The notes under the pieces: model-generated
What the model was told of the DNA's origin: nothing
Seen by the model: only the letters and a program-made list of their open reading frames with translations
The model's database searches: none
Program-made: the position numbers and the translations under genes
Assembly: GCA_017311315.1 (NCBI GenBank)
Contig: CM029646.1
Coordinates: forward strand, 360,731 to 424,730
Source: Dendrocalamus latiflorus
Taxonomy: Eukaryota > Streptophyta > Magnoliopsida > Poales > Poaceae
Reading direction: 5' to 3'
DNA length: 64,000 bases
In this document: in pieces, positions 1 through 13,580 of the stretch
Position numbering within the stretch: position 1 is the stretch's first letter
Layout: each line of letters starts with the position of its first letter

Positions 1-120
1 TTTCATGTCTCGATTTCACATACATGGATTTTGCGGTGCCCGTCGGAATTCGATTTTGAGGAAGTTTAAACCGACCGACTCGGATGGATTCAATGCACGC
101 CAAATGAGGTAGGGCACATA

Positions 121-739
121 TGAAGTCCATTCGAGGTGTTTGGCACTCAGTTTCATTGCGTGTCTCGACTTTGTCCGTGTGGAGTTTGTAGAACACGTTG
201 AAACCCACTTTGGTGGAAAGTTTAACACTGAGTCGGATTGAGTCCAAATCAATGCGGAAAATTGTGAGGGCACACGTGAAGTCAATTCGATGTATTTGGC
301 ACTCAGTTTCGCTTTGTCACTCGATTTCGTACGAGTGTAGTTTAAAGTACCCGTCAGAATCCATTTCGGTGGAAAGTTTGGCACGAAGTCAGACAGATTC
401 AAAATGTATGCCAAAATGAGTGGGGAGGCATACGAAGTCTATTCGGGGTAGTTGGTACTCAGTTTCATTTCGTGACTCGATTTCGTATGCACGCAGTTTA
501 CATTTCCGCCCAAACACGTTTTGGAGGAAAGTTTACCGTCGAGTTGGATGAATTCGAAATGCGTGCCATGATGAGATATGATGCACGCCAAGTCCATTCA
601 AGGTGTTTGCCATTCAGTTTATTTCATGTCTCGTTTTCACATACATGGATTTTGCGGTGCCCGTCGGAATTCGATTTTGAGGAAAGTTTAACACCGACTC
701 GGATGGATTCAATGCACGCCAAATGAGGTAGGGCACATA
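121..739 (+). repeat. Representative domain-A HOR unit (monomers 1-2-3-4)
   Basis: Reference copy of the 4-mer. Type 1 is 121-276 (156 bp; GCGTGTCTCGACTTTGTCCG). Type 2 is 277-432 (156 bp; CTTTGTCACTCGATTTCGTA). Type 3 is 433-587 (155 bp; GTATGCACGCAGTTTACATT). Type 4 is 588-739 (152 bp; TTCACATACATGGATTTTGC). By eye the types match one another at very roughly 65-80 percent, whereas the same type in neighbouring HORs differs at only a few positions. That contrast defines a higher-order repeat. Because 619 is not a multiple of three, any open frame breaks from one unit to the next. Confidence 0.93.
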
Positions 740-3700
740 TGAAGTCCATTCGAGGTGTTTGGCACTCAGTTTCATTGCGTGTCTCGACTTTGTCCGTGTG
801 GAGTTTGTAGAAACACGTTGAAACCCACTTTGGTGGAAAGTTTAACACTGAGTCGGATTGATTCCAAATCAATGCGGAAAATTGTGAGGGCACACGTGAA
901 GTCAATTCGATGTATTTGGCACTCAGTTTCGCTTTGTCACTCGATTTCGTACGAGTGTAGTTTAAAGTACCCGTCAGAATCCATTTCGGTGGAAAGTTTG
1001 GCACAGAGTCAGACAGATTCAAAATGTACGCCAAAATGAGTGGGGAGGCATACGAAGTCTATTCGGGGTAGTTGGTACTCAGTTTCATTTCGTGACTCGA
1101 TTTCGTATGCACGCAGTTTACATTTCCGTCCAAACACGTTTTGGAGGAAAGTTTACCGTCGAGTTGGATGAATTCGAAATGCGTGCCATGATGAGATATG
1201 ATGCACGCCAAGTCCATTCAAGGTGTTTGCCATTCAGTTTATTTCATGTCTCGATTTCACATACATGGATTTTGCGGTGCCCGTCGGAATTCGATTTTGA
1301 GGGAAAGTTTAACACCGACTCGGATGGATTCAATGCACGCCAAATGAGGTAGGGCACATATGAAGTCCATTCGAGGTGTTTGGCACTCAGTTTCATTGCG
1401 TGTCTCGACTTTGTCCGTGTGGAGTTTGTAGAACACGTTGAAACCCACTTTGGTGGAAAGTTTAACACTGAGTCGGATTGATTCCAAATCAATGCGGAAA
1501 ATTGTGAGGGCACACGTGAAGTCAATTCGATGTATTTGGCACTTAGTTTCGCTTTGTCACTCGATTTCGTACGAGTGTAGTTTAAAGTACCCCTCAGAAT
1601 CCATTTCGGTGGAAAGTTTGGCACGGAGTCAGACGGATTCAAAATGTATGCCAAAATGAGTGGGGAGGCATACAAAGCCTATTCGGGGTAGTTGGTACTC
1701 AGTTTCATTTCGTGACTCGATTTCGTATGCACGCAGTTTACATTTCCGTCGAAACCGTTTTGGAGGAAAGTTTACCGTCGCGTTAGATGGATTCGAAATG
1801 CGTGCCATGATGAGATATGATGCACGCCAAGTCCATTCAAGGTGTTTGCCACTCAGTTTATTTCATGTCTCGATTTCACATACATGGATTTTGCGGTGCC
1901 CGTCGGAATTCGATTTTGAGGAATGTTTAACACCGACTCGGATGGATTCAATGCACGCCAAATGAGGTAGGGCACATATGAAGTCCATTCGAGGTGTTTG
2001 GCACTCAGTTTCATTGCGTGTCTCGACTTTGTCCGTGTGGAGTTTGTAGAACACGTTGAAACCCACTTTGGTGGAAAGTTTAACACTGAGTCGGATTGAT
2101 TCCAAATCAATGCGGAAAATTGTGAGGGCACACGTGAAGTCAATTCGATGTATTTGGCACTCAGTTTCGCTTTGTCACTCGATTTCGTACGAGTGTAGTT
2201 TAAAGTACCCGTCAGAATCCATTTCGGTGGAAAGTTTGGCACGGAGTCAGACAGATTCAAAATGTATGCCAAAATGAGTGGGGAGGCATACGAAGTCTAT
2301 TCGGGGTAGTTGGTACTCAGTTTCATTTCGTGACTCGATTTCGTATACACGCAGTTTACATTTCCGTCCAAACACGTTTTGGAGGAAAGTTTACCGTCGA
2401 GTTGGATGAATTCGAAATGCGTGCCATGATGAGATATGATGCACGCCAAGTCCATTCAAGGTGTTTGCCATTCAGTTTATTTCATGTCTCGATTTCACAT
2501 ACATGGATTTTGCGGTGCCCATCGGAATTCGATTTTGAGGAAAGTTTAACACCGACTCGGATGGATTCAATGCACGCCAAATGAGGTAGGGCACATATGA
2601 AGTCCATTCGAGGTGTTTGGCACTCAGTTTCATTGCGTGTCTCGACTTTGTCCGTGTGGAGTTTGTAGAACACGTTGAAACCCACTTTGGTGGAAAGTTT
2701 TAACACTGAGTCGGATTGATTCCAAATCAATGCGGAAAATTGTGAGGGCACACGTGAAGTCAATTCGATGTATTTGGCACTCAGTTTCGCTTTGTCACTC
2801 GATTTCGTACGAGTGTAGTTTAAAGTACCCGTCAGAATCCATAACGGTGGAAAGTTTGGCACGGAGTCAGACGGATTCAAAATGTATGCCAAAATGAGTG
2901 GGGAGGCATACAAAGTCTATCCGGGGTAGTTGGTACTCAGTTTCATTTCGTGACTCGATTTCGTATGCACGCAGTTTACATTTCCGTCGAAACCCGTTTT
3001 GGAGGAAAGTTTACCGTCGAGTTGGATGGATTCGAAATGCGTGCCATGATGAGATATGACGCACGCCAAGTGCATTCAAGGTGTTTGCCATTCAGTTTAT
3101 TTCATGTCTCCATTTCACATACATGGATTTTGCGGTGCCCGTCGGAATTCAATTTTGAGGAATGTTTAACACCGACTCGGATGGATTCAATGCACGCCAA
3201 ATGAGGTAGGGCACATATGAAGTCCATTCGAGGTGTTTGGCACTCAGTTTCATTGCGTGTCTCGACTTTGTCCGTGTGGAGTTTGTAGAACACGTTGAAA
3301 CCCACTTTGGTGGAAAGTTTAACACTGAGTCGGATTGATTTCAAATCAATGCGGAAAATTGTGAGGGCACACGTGAAGTCAATTCGATGTATTTGGCACT
3401 TAGTTTCGCTTTGTCACTCGATTTCGTACGAGTGTAGTTTAAAGTACCCCTCAGAATCCATTTCGGTGGAAAGTTTGGCACGGAGTCAGACGGATTCAAA
3501 ATGTATGCCAAAATGAGTGGGGAGGCATACAAAGCCTATTCGGGGTAGTTGGTACTCAGTTTCATTTCGTGACTCGATTTCGTATGCACGCAGTTTACAT
3601 TTCCGTCGAAACCGTTTTGGAGGAAAGTTTACCGTCGCGTTAGATGGATTCGAAATGCGTGCCATGATGAGATATGATGCACGCCAAGTCCATTCAAGGT

Positions 3701-6466
3701 GTTTGCCACTCAGTTTATTTCATGTCTCGATTTCACATACATGGATTTTGCGGTGCCCGTCGGAATTCGATTTTGAGGAATGTTTAACACCGACTCGGAT
3801 GGATTCAATGCACGCCAAATGAGGTAGGGCACATATGAAGTCCATTCGAGGTGTTTGGCACTCAGTTTCATTGCGTGTCTCGACTTTGTCCGTGTGGAGT
3901 TTGTAGAACACGTTGAAACCCACTTTGGTGGAAAGTTTAACACTGAGTCGGATTGATTCCAAATCAATGCGGAAAATTGTGAGGGCACACGTGAAGTCAA
4001 TTTGATGTATTTGGCACTCAGTTTCGCTTTGTCACTCGATTTCGTACGAGTGTAGTTTAAAGTACCCGTCAGAATCCATTTCGGTGGAAAGTTTGGCACG
4101 GAGTCAGACGGATTCAAAATGTATGCCAAAATGAGTGGGGAGGCATACAAAGTCTATTTGGGGTAGTTGGTACTCAGTTTCATTTCGTGACTCGGTTTCG
4201 TATGCACGCAGTTTACATTTCCGTCGAAACCCGTTTTGGAGGAAAGTTTACCGTCGAGTTGGATGGATTCGAAATGCGTGCCATGATGAGATATGATGCA
4301 CGCCAAGTCCATTCAAGGTGTTTGCCATTCAGTTTATTTCATGTCTCGATTTCACATACATGGATTTTGCGGTGCCCGTCGGAATTCGATTTTGAGGAAA
4401 GTTTAACACCGACTCGGATGGATTCAATGCACGCCAAATGAGGTAGGGCACATATGAAGTCCATTCGAGGTGTTTGGCACTCAGTTTCATTGCGTGTCTC
4501 GACTTTGTCCGTGTGGAGTTTGTAGAACACGTTGAAACCCACTTTGGTGGAAAGTTTAACACTGAGTCGGATTGATTCCAAATCAATGCGGAAAATTGTG
4601 AGGGCACACGTGAAGTCAATTCGATGTATTTGGCACTCAGTTTCGCTTTGTCACTCGATTTCGTGCGAGTGTAGTTTAAAGTACCCGTCAGAATCCATTT
4701 CGGTGGAAAGTTTGGCACGGAGTCAGACGGATTCAAAATGTATGCCAAAATGAGTGGGGAGGCATACGAAGTCTATTCGGGGTAGTTGGCACTCAGTTTC
4801 ATTTCGTGACTCGGTTTCGTATGCACGCAGTTTACATTTCCGTCGAAACCCGTTTTGGAGGAAAGTTTACCGTCGAGTTGGATGGATTCGAAATGCGTGC
4901 CATGATGAGATATGATGCACGCCAAGTCCATTCAAGGTGTTTGCCATTCAGTTTATTTCATGTCTCGATTTCACATACATGGATTTTGCGGTGCCCGTCC
5001 GAATTCGATTTTGAGGAAAGTTTAACACCGACTCGGATGGATTCAATGCACGCCAAATGAGGTAGGGCACATATGAAGTCCATTCGAGGTGTTTGGCACT
5101 CAGTTTCATTGCGTGTCTCGACTTTGTCCGTGTGGAGTTTGTAGAACACGTTGAAACCCACTTTGGTGGAAAGTTTAACACTGAGTCGGATTGATTCCAA
5201 ATCAATGCGGAAAATTGTGAGGGCACACGTGAAGTCAATTCGATGTATTTGGCACTCAGTTTCGCTTTGTCACTCGATTTCGTACGAGTGTAGTTTAAAG
5301 TACCCGTCAGAATCCATTTCGGTGGAAAGTTTGGCACGGAGTCAGACGGATTCAAAATGTATGCCAAAATGAGTGGGGAGGCATACGAAGTCTATTCGGG
5401 GTAGTTGGTACTCAGTTTCATTTCGTGACTCGATTTCGTATGCACGCAGTTTACATTTCCGTCGAAACCCGTTTTGGAGGAAAGTTTACCGTCGCGTTAG
5501 ATGGATTCGAAATGCGTGCCATGATGAGATATGATGCACGCCAAGTCCATTCAAGGTGTTTGCCACTCAGTTTATTTCATGTCTCGATTTCACATACATG
5601 GATTTTGCGGTGCCCGTCCGAATTCGATTTTGAGGAAAGTTTAACACCGACTCGGATGGATTCAATGCACGCCAAATGAGGTAGGGCACATATGAAGTCC
5701 ATTCGAGGTGTTTGGCACTCAGTTTCATTGCGTGTCTCGACTTTGTCCGTGTGGAGTTTGTAGAACACGTTGAAACCCACTTTGGTGGAAAGTTTAACAC
5801 TGAGTCGGATTGATTCCAAATCAATGCGGAAAATTGTGAGGGCACACGTGAAGTCAATTCGATGTATTTGGCACTCAGTTTCGCTTTGTCACTCGATTTC
5901 GTACGAGTGTAGTTTAAAGTACCCGTCAGAATCCATTTCGGTGGAAAGTTTGGCACGGAGTCAGACGGATTCAAAATGTATGCCAAAATGAGTGGGGAGG
6001 CATACGAAGTCTATTCGGGGTAGTTGGTACTCAGTTTCATTTCGTGACTCGATTTCGTATGCACGCAGTTTACATTTCCGTCGAAACCCGTTTTGGAGGA
6101 AAGTTACCGTCGCGTTGGATGGATTCGAAATGCGTGCCATGATGAGATATGATGCACGCCAAGTAAATTCAAGGTGTTTGCCACTCAGTTTATTTCATGT
6201 CTCGATTTCACATACATGGATTTTGCGGTGCCCGTCGGAATTCGATTTTGAGGAAAGTTTAACACCGACTCGGATGGATTCAATGCACGCCAAATGAGGT
6301 AGGGCACATATGAAGTCCATTCGAGGTGTTTGGCACTCAGTTTCATTGCGTGTCTCGACTTTGTCCGTGTGGAGTTTGTAGAACACGTTGAAACCCACTT
6401 TGGTGGAAAGTTTAACACTGAGTCGGATTGATTCCAAATCAATGCGGAAAATTGTGAGGGCACACG

Positions 6467-6658
6467 TGAAGTCAATTCGATGTATTTGGCACTCAGTTTC
6501 GCTTTGTCACTCGATTTCGTACGAGTGTAGTTTAAAGTACCCGTCAGAATCGATTTCACATACATGGATTTTGCGGTGCCCGTCGGAATTCGATTTTGAG
6601 GAAAGTTTAACACCGACTCGGATGGATTCAATGCACGCCAAATGAGGTAGGGCACATA
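6467..6658 (+). repeat. Oversized 192-bp hybrid monomer (type 2/type 4 deletion junction)
   Basis: The monomer starts as type 2 and switches near 6551 to type 4, going from CCCGTCAGAATC into GATTTCACATACATGG. The two parents share only TC(C/G)ATTTC at the switch. About 272 bp is missing (the end of type 2, all of type 3 and the start of type 4), so the HOR spacing drops from about 619 to 348 bp. The deletion is not a whole number of monomers, so the exchange was out of register. Confidence 0.88.
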
Positions 6659-9600
6659 TGAAGTCCTTCGAGGTGTTTGGCACTCAGTTTCATTGCGTGT
6701 CTCGACTTTGTCCGTGTGGAGTTTGTAGAACACGTTGAAACCCACTTTGGTGGAAAGTTTAACACTGAGTCGGATTGATTCCAAATCAATGCGGAAAATT
6801 GTGAGGGCACACGTGAAGTCAATTCGATGTATTTGGCACTCAGTTTCGCTTTGTCACTCGATTTCGTACGAGTGTAGTTTAAAGTACCCGTCAGAATCCA
6901 TTTCGGTGGAAAGTTTGGCACGGAGTCAGACAGATTCAAAATGTATGCCAAAAAGAGTGGGGAGGCATACGAAGTCTATTCGGGGTATTTGGTACTCAGT
7001 TTCATTTCGTGACTCGATTTCGTATGCACGCAGTTTACATTTCCGTCCAAACCCGTTTTGGAGGAAAGTTTACCGTCGAGTTGGATGGATTCGAAATGCG
7101 TGCCATGATGAGATATGATGCACGCCAAGTCCATTCAAGGTGTTTGCCATTCAGTTTATTTCATGTCTCGATTTCACATACATGGATTTTGCGGTGCCCG
7201 TCGGAATTCGATTTTGAGGAAAGTTTAACACCGACTCGGATGGATTCAATGCACGCCAAATGAGGTAGGGCACATATGAAGTCCATTCGAGGTGTTTGGC
7301 ACTCAGTTTCATTGCGTGTCTCGACTTTGTCCGTGTGGAGTTTGTAGAACACGTTGAAACCCACTTTGGTGGAAAGTTTAACACTGAGTCGGATTGATTC
7401 CAAATCAATGCGGAAAATTGTGAGGGCACACGTGAAGTCAATTCGATGTATTGGCACTCAGTTTCGCTTTGTCACTCGATTTCGTACGAGTGTAGTTTAA
7501 AGTACCCGTCAGAATCCATTTCGGTGGAAAGTTTGGCACGGAGTCAGACGGATTCAAAATGTATGCCAAAATGAGTGGGGAGGCATACAAAGCCTATTCG
7601 GGGTAGTTGGTACTCAGTTTCATTTCGTGACTCGATTTCGTATGCACGCAGTTTACATTTCCGTCGAAACCCGTTTTGGAGGAAAGTTTACCGTCGCGTT
7701 AGATTGATTCGAAATGCGTGCCATGATGAGATATGATGCACGCCAAGTCCATTCAAGGTGTTTGCCACTCAGTTTATTTCATGTCTCGATTTCACATACA
7801 TGGATTTTGCGGTGCCCGTCGGAATTCGATTTTGAGGAAAGTTTAACACCGACACGGATGGATTCAAAGCACGCCAAATGAGGTAGGGCACATATGAAGT
7901 CCATTCGAGGTGTTTGGCACTCAGTTTCATTGCGTGTCTCGACTTTGTCCGTGTGGAGTTTGTAGAACACGTTGAAACCCACTTTCGTGGAAAGTTTAAC
8001 ACTGAGTCGGATTGATTCCAAATCAATGCGGAAAATTGTGAGGGCACACGTGAAGTCAATTCGATGTATTTGGCACTCAGTTTCGCTTTGTCACTCGATT
8101 TCGTACGAGTGTAGTTTAAAGTACCCGTCAGAATCCATTTCGGTGGATAGTTTGGCACGGAGTCTGACGGATTCAAAATGTATGCCAAAATGAGTGGGGA
8201 GGCATACGAAGTCTATTCGGGGTAGTTGGTTCTCAGTTTCGTTTCGTGACTCGATTTCGTATGCACGCAGTTTACATTTCCGTCGAAACCCGTTTTGGAG
8301 GAAAGTTTACCGTCGCGTTAGATGGATTCGAAATGCGTGCCATGATGAGATATGATGCACGCCAAGTATATTCAAGGTGTTTGCCACTCAGTTTATTTCA
8401 TGTCTCGATTTCACATACATGGATTTTGCGGTGCCCGTCGGAATTCGATTTTGAGGAATGTTTAACACCGACTCGGATGGATTCAATGCACGCCAAATGA
8501 GGTAGGGCACATATGAAGTCCATTCGAGGTGTTTGGCACTCAGTTTCATTGCGTGTCTCGACTTTGTCCGTGTGGAGTTTGTAGAACACGTTGAAACCCA
8601 CTTTGGTGGAAAGTTTAACACTGAGTCGGATTGATTCCAAATCAATGCGGAAAATTGTGAGGGCACACGTGAAGTCAATTCGATGTATCTGGCACTCAGT
8701 TTCGCTTTGTCACTCGATTTCGTACGAGTGTAGTTTAAAGTACCCGTTAGAATCCATTTCGGTGGAAAGTTTGGCACGGAGTCAGACGGATTCAAAATGT
8801 ATGCCAAAATGAGTGGGGAGGCATACAAAGTCTATTCGGGGTAGTTGGTACTCAGTTTCATTTCGTGACTCGATTTCGTATGCACGCAGTTTACATTTCC
8901 GTCGAAACCCGTTTTGGAGGAAAGTTTACCGTCGCGTTAGATTGATTCGAAATGCGTGCCATGATGAGATATGATGCACGCCAAGTCCATTCAAGGTGTT
9001 TGCCACTCAGTTTATTTCATGTCTCGATTTCACATACATGGATTTTGCGGTGCCCGTCGGAATTCGATTTTGAGGAAAGTTTAACACCGACTCGGATGGA
9101 TTCGATGCACGCCAAATGAGGTAGGGCACATACGAAGTCCATTCGAGGTGTTTGGCACTCAGTTTCATTGCGTGTCTCGACTTTGTCCGTGTGGAGTTTG
9201 TAGAACACGTTGAAACCCACTTTGGTGGAAAGTTTAACACTGAGTCGGATTGATTCCAAATCAATGCGGAAAATTCTGAGGGCAGACGTGAAGTCAATTC
9301 GTTGTATTTGGCACTCAGTTTCGCTTTGTCACTCGATTTTGCGCGAGTGTAGTTTAAAGTACCCGTCAGATTCCATTTCGGTGGAAAGTTTGGCCCGGAG
9401 TCAGACGGATTCAAAATGTATGCCAAAATGAGTGGGGAGGCATACGAAGTCTATTCGGGGTAGTTGGTACTCAGTTTCATTTCGTGACTCGATTTCGTAT
9501 GCACGCAGTTTACATTTCCGTCGAAACCCGTTTTGGAGGAAAGTTTACCGTCGAGTTGGATGGATTCGAAATGCGTGCCATGATGAGATATGACGCACGC

Positions 9601-9780
9601 CAAGTCCATTCAAGGTGTTTTCCACTCAGTTTATTTCATGTCTCGATTTCACATACATGGATTTTGCGGTGCCCGTCGGAATTCGATTTTGAGGAAAGTT
9701 TAACACCGACACGGATGGATTCAACGCACGCCAAATGAGGTAGGGCACATATGAAGTCCATTCGAGGTGTTTGGCACTCA

Positions 9781-9785
9781 GTTTC
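9781..9785. repeat. Target-site duplication, left copy (GTTTC)
   Basis: GTTTC precedes the first base of the left LTR and is repeated at 21703-21707 directly after the right LTR. In uninterrupted type-1 monomers (for example near 24180) the sequence reads CACTCAGTTTCATTGCG once. This confirms a 5-bp duplication, as made by LTR-retrotransposon integrases. Confidence 0.95.
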
Positions 9786-10217
9786 TGTAACATCCTAAAT
9801 TTTGGGTGTTCAAAATTTTGAGAAATTTAAAACTTTATTTGCATTTTGCTGTCATTTGAATTTTGGTTCAACATAATATTTGGGTTTTCCTGAGTTTTGT
9901 GTTGAGCAAATAATATCTGAAAATAATTCTCGAGCACAAAACGGCAATCATAAAAATAAATAAATATAAATAATCCCAAAAACCTAATTATGAAATCAAA
10001 ACATGGTTTGTAAATTAGTTAAAGGGAAATAGCTAAATTAAAAGTACAACTCAAATATATACATACATAAGCCATACCATTAAATTCAAGAATAGTCTTA
10101 ACACTAGAGCTAGAATTCAAATCTCGAAAATCATGCACAAATTAAAATTTACAAATCCTAATGAGAACCAAAGTTTAAATTGAAAATCCAAAATTGTAAA
10201 AATTTGCACAAGCCTCC

Positions 10218-11420
10218 TTTCTTTTGTTTTCCTTCATTTCCTTCTTCCTCTCTATTACATGTGGCCCCCTCCCTCCCTCTTTCCTCCTTCTCTCCCCTGC
10301 CGCTGGGCCCCGGCTTCCCCTGTCTCCTCCTCTCTTCCTCGTTCGCTTGGTGGAGCAGGTGCCGCGTCCCCCTCTTCTTTCTCTCCCATGCGCCGAGGCT
10401 CTGCCCAGCGGTCGCCCTGCCAGCTCCGTTCCGTCGCCGCCCGCCCATCACGTCCCCTCCGTCGCGCCGAGCCCCGCGTCTCCTCGCCCCGAGCCCCGCG
10501 CCGCTGCTGCCATGCGCCGCGTCGAGCCCCGCGCCTGGGCAAGAACCAGCGGACCGTCCCCGCCGCCCGGTCCTTCGCCGCTTCCGCCCGGTCCGCTGCG
10601 CCTCTCTCACCCTCTGCGGCCATAAGGAACCTCATAGCTTCCCCGTGGATATCTACACATCCTCCTTCCGCGTTACTCCCCATTTCCCCTGCTTCTTCCC
10701 TGTCTGCGCCCGTGAGCCCGCCGTTGCCGCCTTCTCGCCGCCTCGGACGTCACGGCGGCGTTCCACCGCTCCGACCATGTCCCGACATCCCTCCGCTCCC
10801 CGTGTACATCCCCTCCATGTTAATTGGACTACGGTGCCCCCGACTCGCCGCACGGCCGGTTTTCCTCACCGCCGGCCGAATGCACCTCCAACGTCGTCAC
10901 TTCTTTTCCGGAGCACCATCGGCCGATTCCGCGCTCCAGGAGCAACTCCCCGCCGCCATGAACCTCCTCCGACCGACGCTGGAGTTCCTCCCCTACCCCA
11001 GCTCGCCGGCACCGTGAGCCTGCACGCGCCGCCGCAGGTCGTCGTCGCCAGCTCGCCTCAGCCCCTCCCCCGCCCGGCCAGCCTCGTGGTAAGCATGTCC
11101 TCACCTCCCTCATGCTCATGTGCACGTCACTTCCCCCTTCCCTCCGCGCCGGCGCCGCCGCCCCCTTCCACCCCCGCCGCCGACCGCTCTCAGCGCCGCC
11201 GGCCCTTCCTAGCGCCGTCCCAGGCCGCGCAAACTCCTCCACTAGATTCCTCGCCGCCCCGGGTATCCATTTTGCCGGTCACCGCCCCCTCCCCGGCCGC
11301 CGTCCGCCGCCGGCGACGCCAGCACCAGGTGTCGGCCGGTAGCTCTTCTGTGAAGTCCCCAAGTCCTCAATTCAACACCGAGAGCTGCACTTTTGTTCCC
11401 ATTTTTTTTTATCAGTTCCT
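10218..11420 (+). other. GC/pyrimidine-rich segment inside 5' LTR, open in several frames
   Basis: A C/T-rich lead (about 10205-10260) is followed by 1.1 kb of CCG/CGC-rich sequence, in sharp contrast to the AT-rich flanks. The longest open frame, 10180-11424 on +, would encode 414 residues rich in Pro, Ser, Arg and Ala with no domain I recognise. Other frames on both strands are open over the same stretch, which is what GC-rich DNA with few stop codons does by chance. A GTAAGC (donor-like) occurs at about 11090. It could be leader/regulatory LTR sequence or captured host DNA. I do not call it a gene. The duplicate is 16894-18096. Confidence 0.6.
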
Positions 11421-13580
11421 GTAGCTCAAGTTAATTAGTAAGAATTATAGGAAAATTTGGGGAATAATCTAGAGCAGGCAGTAAGTCTAACTAGGATGTA
11501 AAATAAGTTTACTCAACATTTAAGATTTGGTTATTGCTAAATGAGCAACCAATATAGCTTAAGCAGTCAATTGAGATTTAATTACTAATTAAAGGCATGA
11601 ATAACATATGGTATAGCTTAAAGCCCAAGGTGAATAAAAATTCTAATACCTCTATGAAAGGTACAAAATATATTAGGATATACATGGACGTAATAAATGT
11701 TTAATCATGAATTAGTTACTATCATGTCTATACGATTAGTAAGCCAATAGCATATATTTGAAATCTAATCCTAAAATTAAAGGAAAAACTTAGGAAAGTT
11801 AGGGATAATCTATGGGAACCAACAAAAGAGAGATCCGACTTTAGGGAGTTTATGTATGATTTAAGTTTGGAATTAGATGTAATGCTAAATAGTTAGTGTA
11901 ACCTTAAGGATTACATTGTAAATCTAATTATATTTTAAGGTATTAATTAGGAAAAGCAGCCCTTGGATAAATGTATATATTTAATAAAGCTGGCCTTTAA
12001 TTAACATATGCCCAATAGATATCACACCAAAAATAAACTAGGGAATATAATAAATTTAGTTAGAATGTAAAATAAGGCTACATAGCAATTGATATAAATT
12101 TAAAATAAAAGACAAGATTATAAAGATAAAGTGGGGATAAAATATTGTGCAAGGAAGATTATTAGAGATTCAATGATGGCTAGGCTATTTATTCAGAACC
12201 TAAATATTTAACAAAAGATGTGCCGTAACAGTTTACCATAAACTACATGTGTAGAGTAGAAAGCCATAATTCTGTTTAGGTTATGCTTACATGAAATGAC
12301 GAATTAACAAAAGAGGACAGTCTAAATAAATAAATCCTAAGCCGCGGCATATTAGTAGATGTTATATAATTAACCATGGCATGGCTTAAAACATAACCAA
12401 CATCTCTATGCCTCAAACAATTAGGAGAACCCGTTTTGACTATTAAATGGTTTGGGTATAGAGCCACTAGTATTTGGACTAGTTAACACATACGGATAAT
12501 TAACGTGGGGTGCATAAATGAATTAACAGACTAAACATTAATTTAAAGCAAAAGTAAAGAAATAAGACTTTCGTTAAGAATCCAAACTTAATAAAGATTT
12601 CCCTTAATTATAATATATGCCCTAATATTCATCACACTGCCATTAAATAAATCCCCGTGGTAGATTTAAATAAATAGTGATATTGAACTATGGATCCGTA
12701 TGACAAGCCCTGCTAGATAAATAAAATTGAGCTAGAAATAAAGCTAAGCTTAATAATAACAAAGGAATAGACAAAGATAATAATAGTACCAGTAATTAAA
12801 TCCTAATGTTAGGTTTAAATGAATAATAATATTGACAAGTATAAATAGATTCTAATTCAAATTAAGCTAAGTCGAGTGCTAACTAAGGATACATAAAATG
12901 CTGTACCACAAAATGCTATGAGCCTAGACTTTAAGAGTAATTCGGTAGGCTAAAAATTGTATATATCACATCTATATAGCATATGCCCTGAATATTAGCG
13001 TTCGACAAATAATGCTCCGCGTCTAACCTAACTCAAGGAACTTCCTTGATAAATACAAAAATAATAAAAGAGATTATTAATAAAAGGTCAAGTCCACGTG
13101 TTATAACACCGGCTAAGCCTCAAGTCACTCGAAACACCCATTAACTCATAATAAATCTAAATTGAGTTTATTGAGATTTATTTGGATCTTTTGAGTTATT
13201 TGCTTTTATTTGGATTCAGTCGCTTATCGCATAGTTAGACACTGGAGTCCCGAAGAATCAATGGATCAAGCGGGATCAAGAGCAAAATGAAGATAAAGAC
13301 TAGAAGCTCAAGAGGGAGCATTGTGCGAACTCAAGACCGCGGTAAACCACGCAAGGCGAGTCAATACTTTGATCATATTGAACCTACATTTTATGCAAAT
13401 TACTTTCGTTTAAATTATCAAATTGCATGCTGTTATTTTATGTGCAAAATATGTTGATTTTAAATTTTAGCTATATGCCCATTGTTCAACTTGATTAAGT
13501 ATTACACCCTCCTTGGAATATTGTATATGTGAGCCTTGTCGCCTAGTGAAAAACTTTATAATGGTTAGCTTTCGAAAATA
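11421..13580. other. AT-rich middle of 5' LTR, no gene seen
   Basis: About 2.1 kb dominated by short TAA/ATTA-type words with no frame long enough to support. I see no tandem repeat, tRNA or known motif. It is repeated at 18097-20256 in the 3' LTR with no difference I could find, so it is an integral part of the LTR. Confidence 0.7.

Larger units (their letters stand above)
1..9785 (+). repeat. Satellite array, domain A (left part), 4-mer HOR
   Basis: Head-to-tail satellite of about 63 monomers of roughly 155 bp. Every monomer carries the same skeleton: AAGTCCATTCGNGG, then TTGGCACTCAGTTTCATT, a TCGATTT motif, CCCGT..GAA..CCATTT, GGAAAGTTT, and a 3' ATGCCAAAATGAG-like end. Four monomer types alternate strictly 1-2-3-4 and give a period close to 619 bp. 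Type-1 monomers start at 121, 740, 1361, 1979, 2598, 3218, 3836, 4455, 5074, 5693, 6311, 6659, 7277, 7895, 8514, 9133 and 9752. The only irregular spacing is 6311-6659. Centromeric satellites of 155-156 bp are known in grasses, so a centromeric or pericentromeric role is likely but inferred. No gene is seen in it. Confidence 0.96.

Noticed and set aside
1..120. Irregular bases near the window start (extra and missing bases around 60-80)
   Set aside because: A few differences in one monomer at an arbitrary window edge; nothing further can be supported.
1..9785. Hundreds of 60-200 codon open frames across the satellite on both strands
   Set aside because: The same few frames recur at the satellite period in all arrays, overlap on both strands, and have no domains or start context. 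They are by-products of stop-poor tandem repeats; indels and doubled bases fuse or split them freely.
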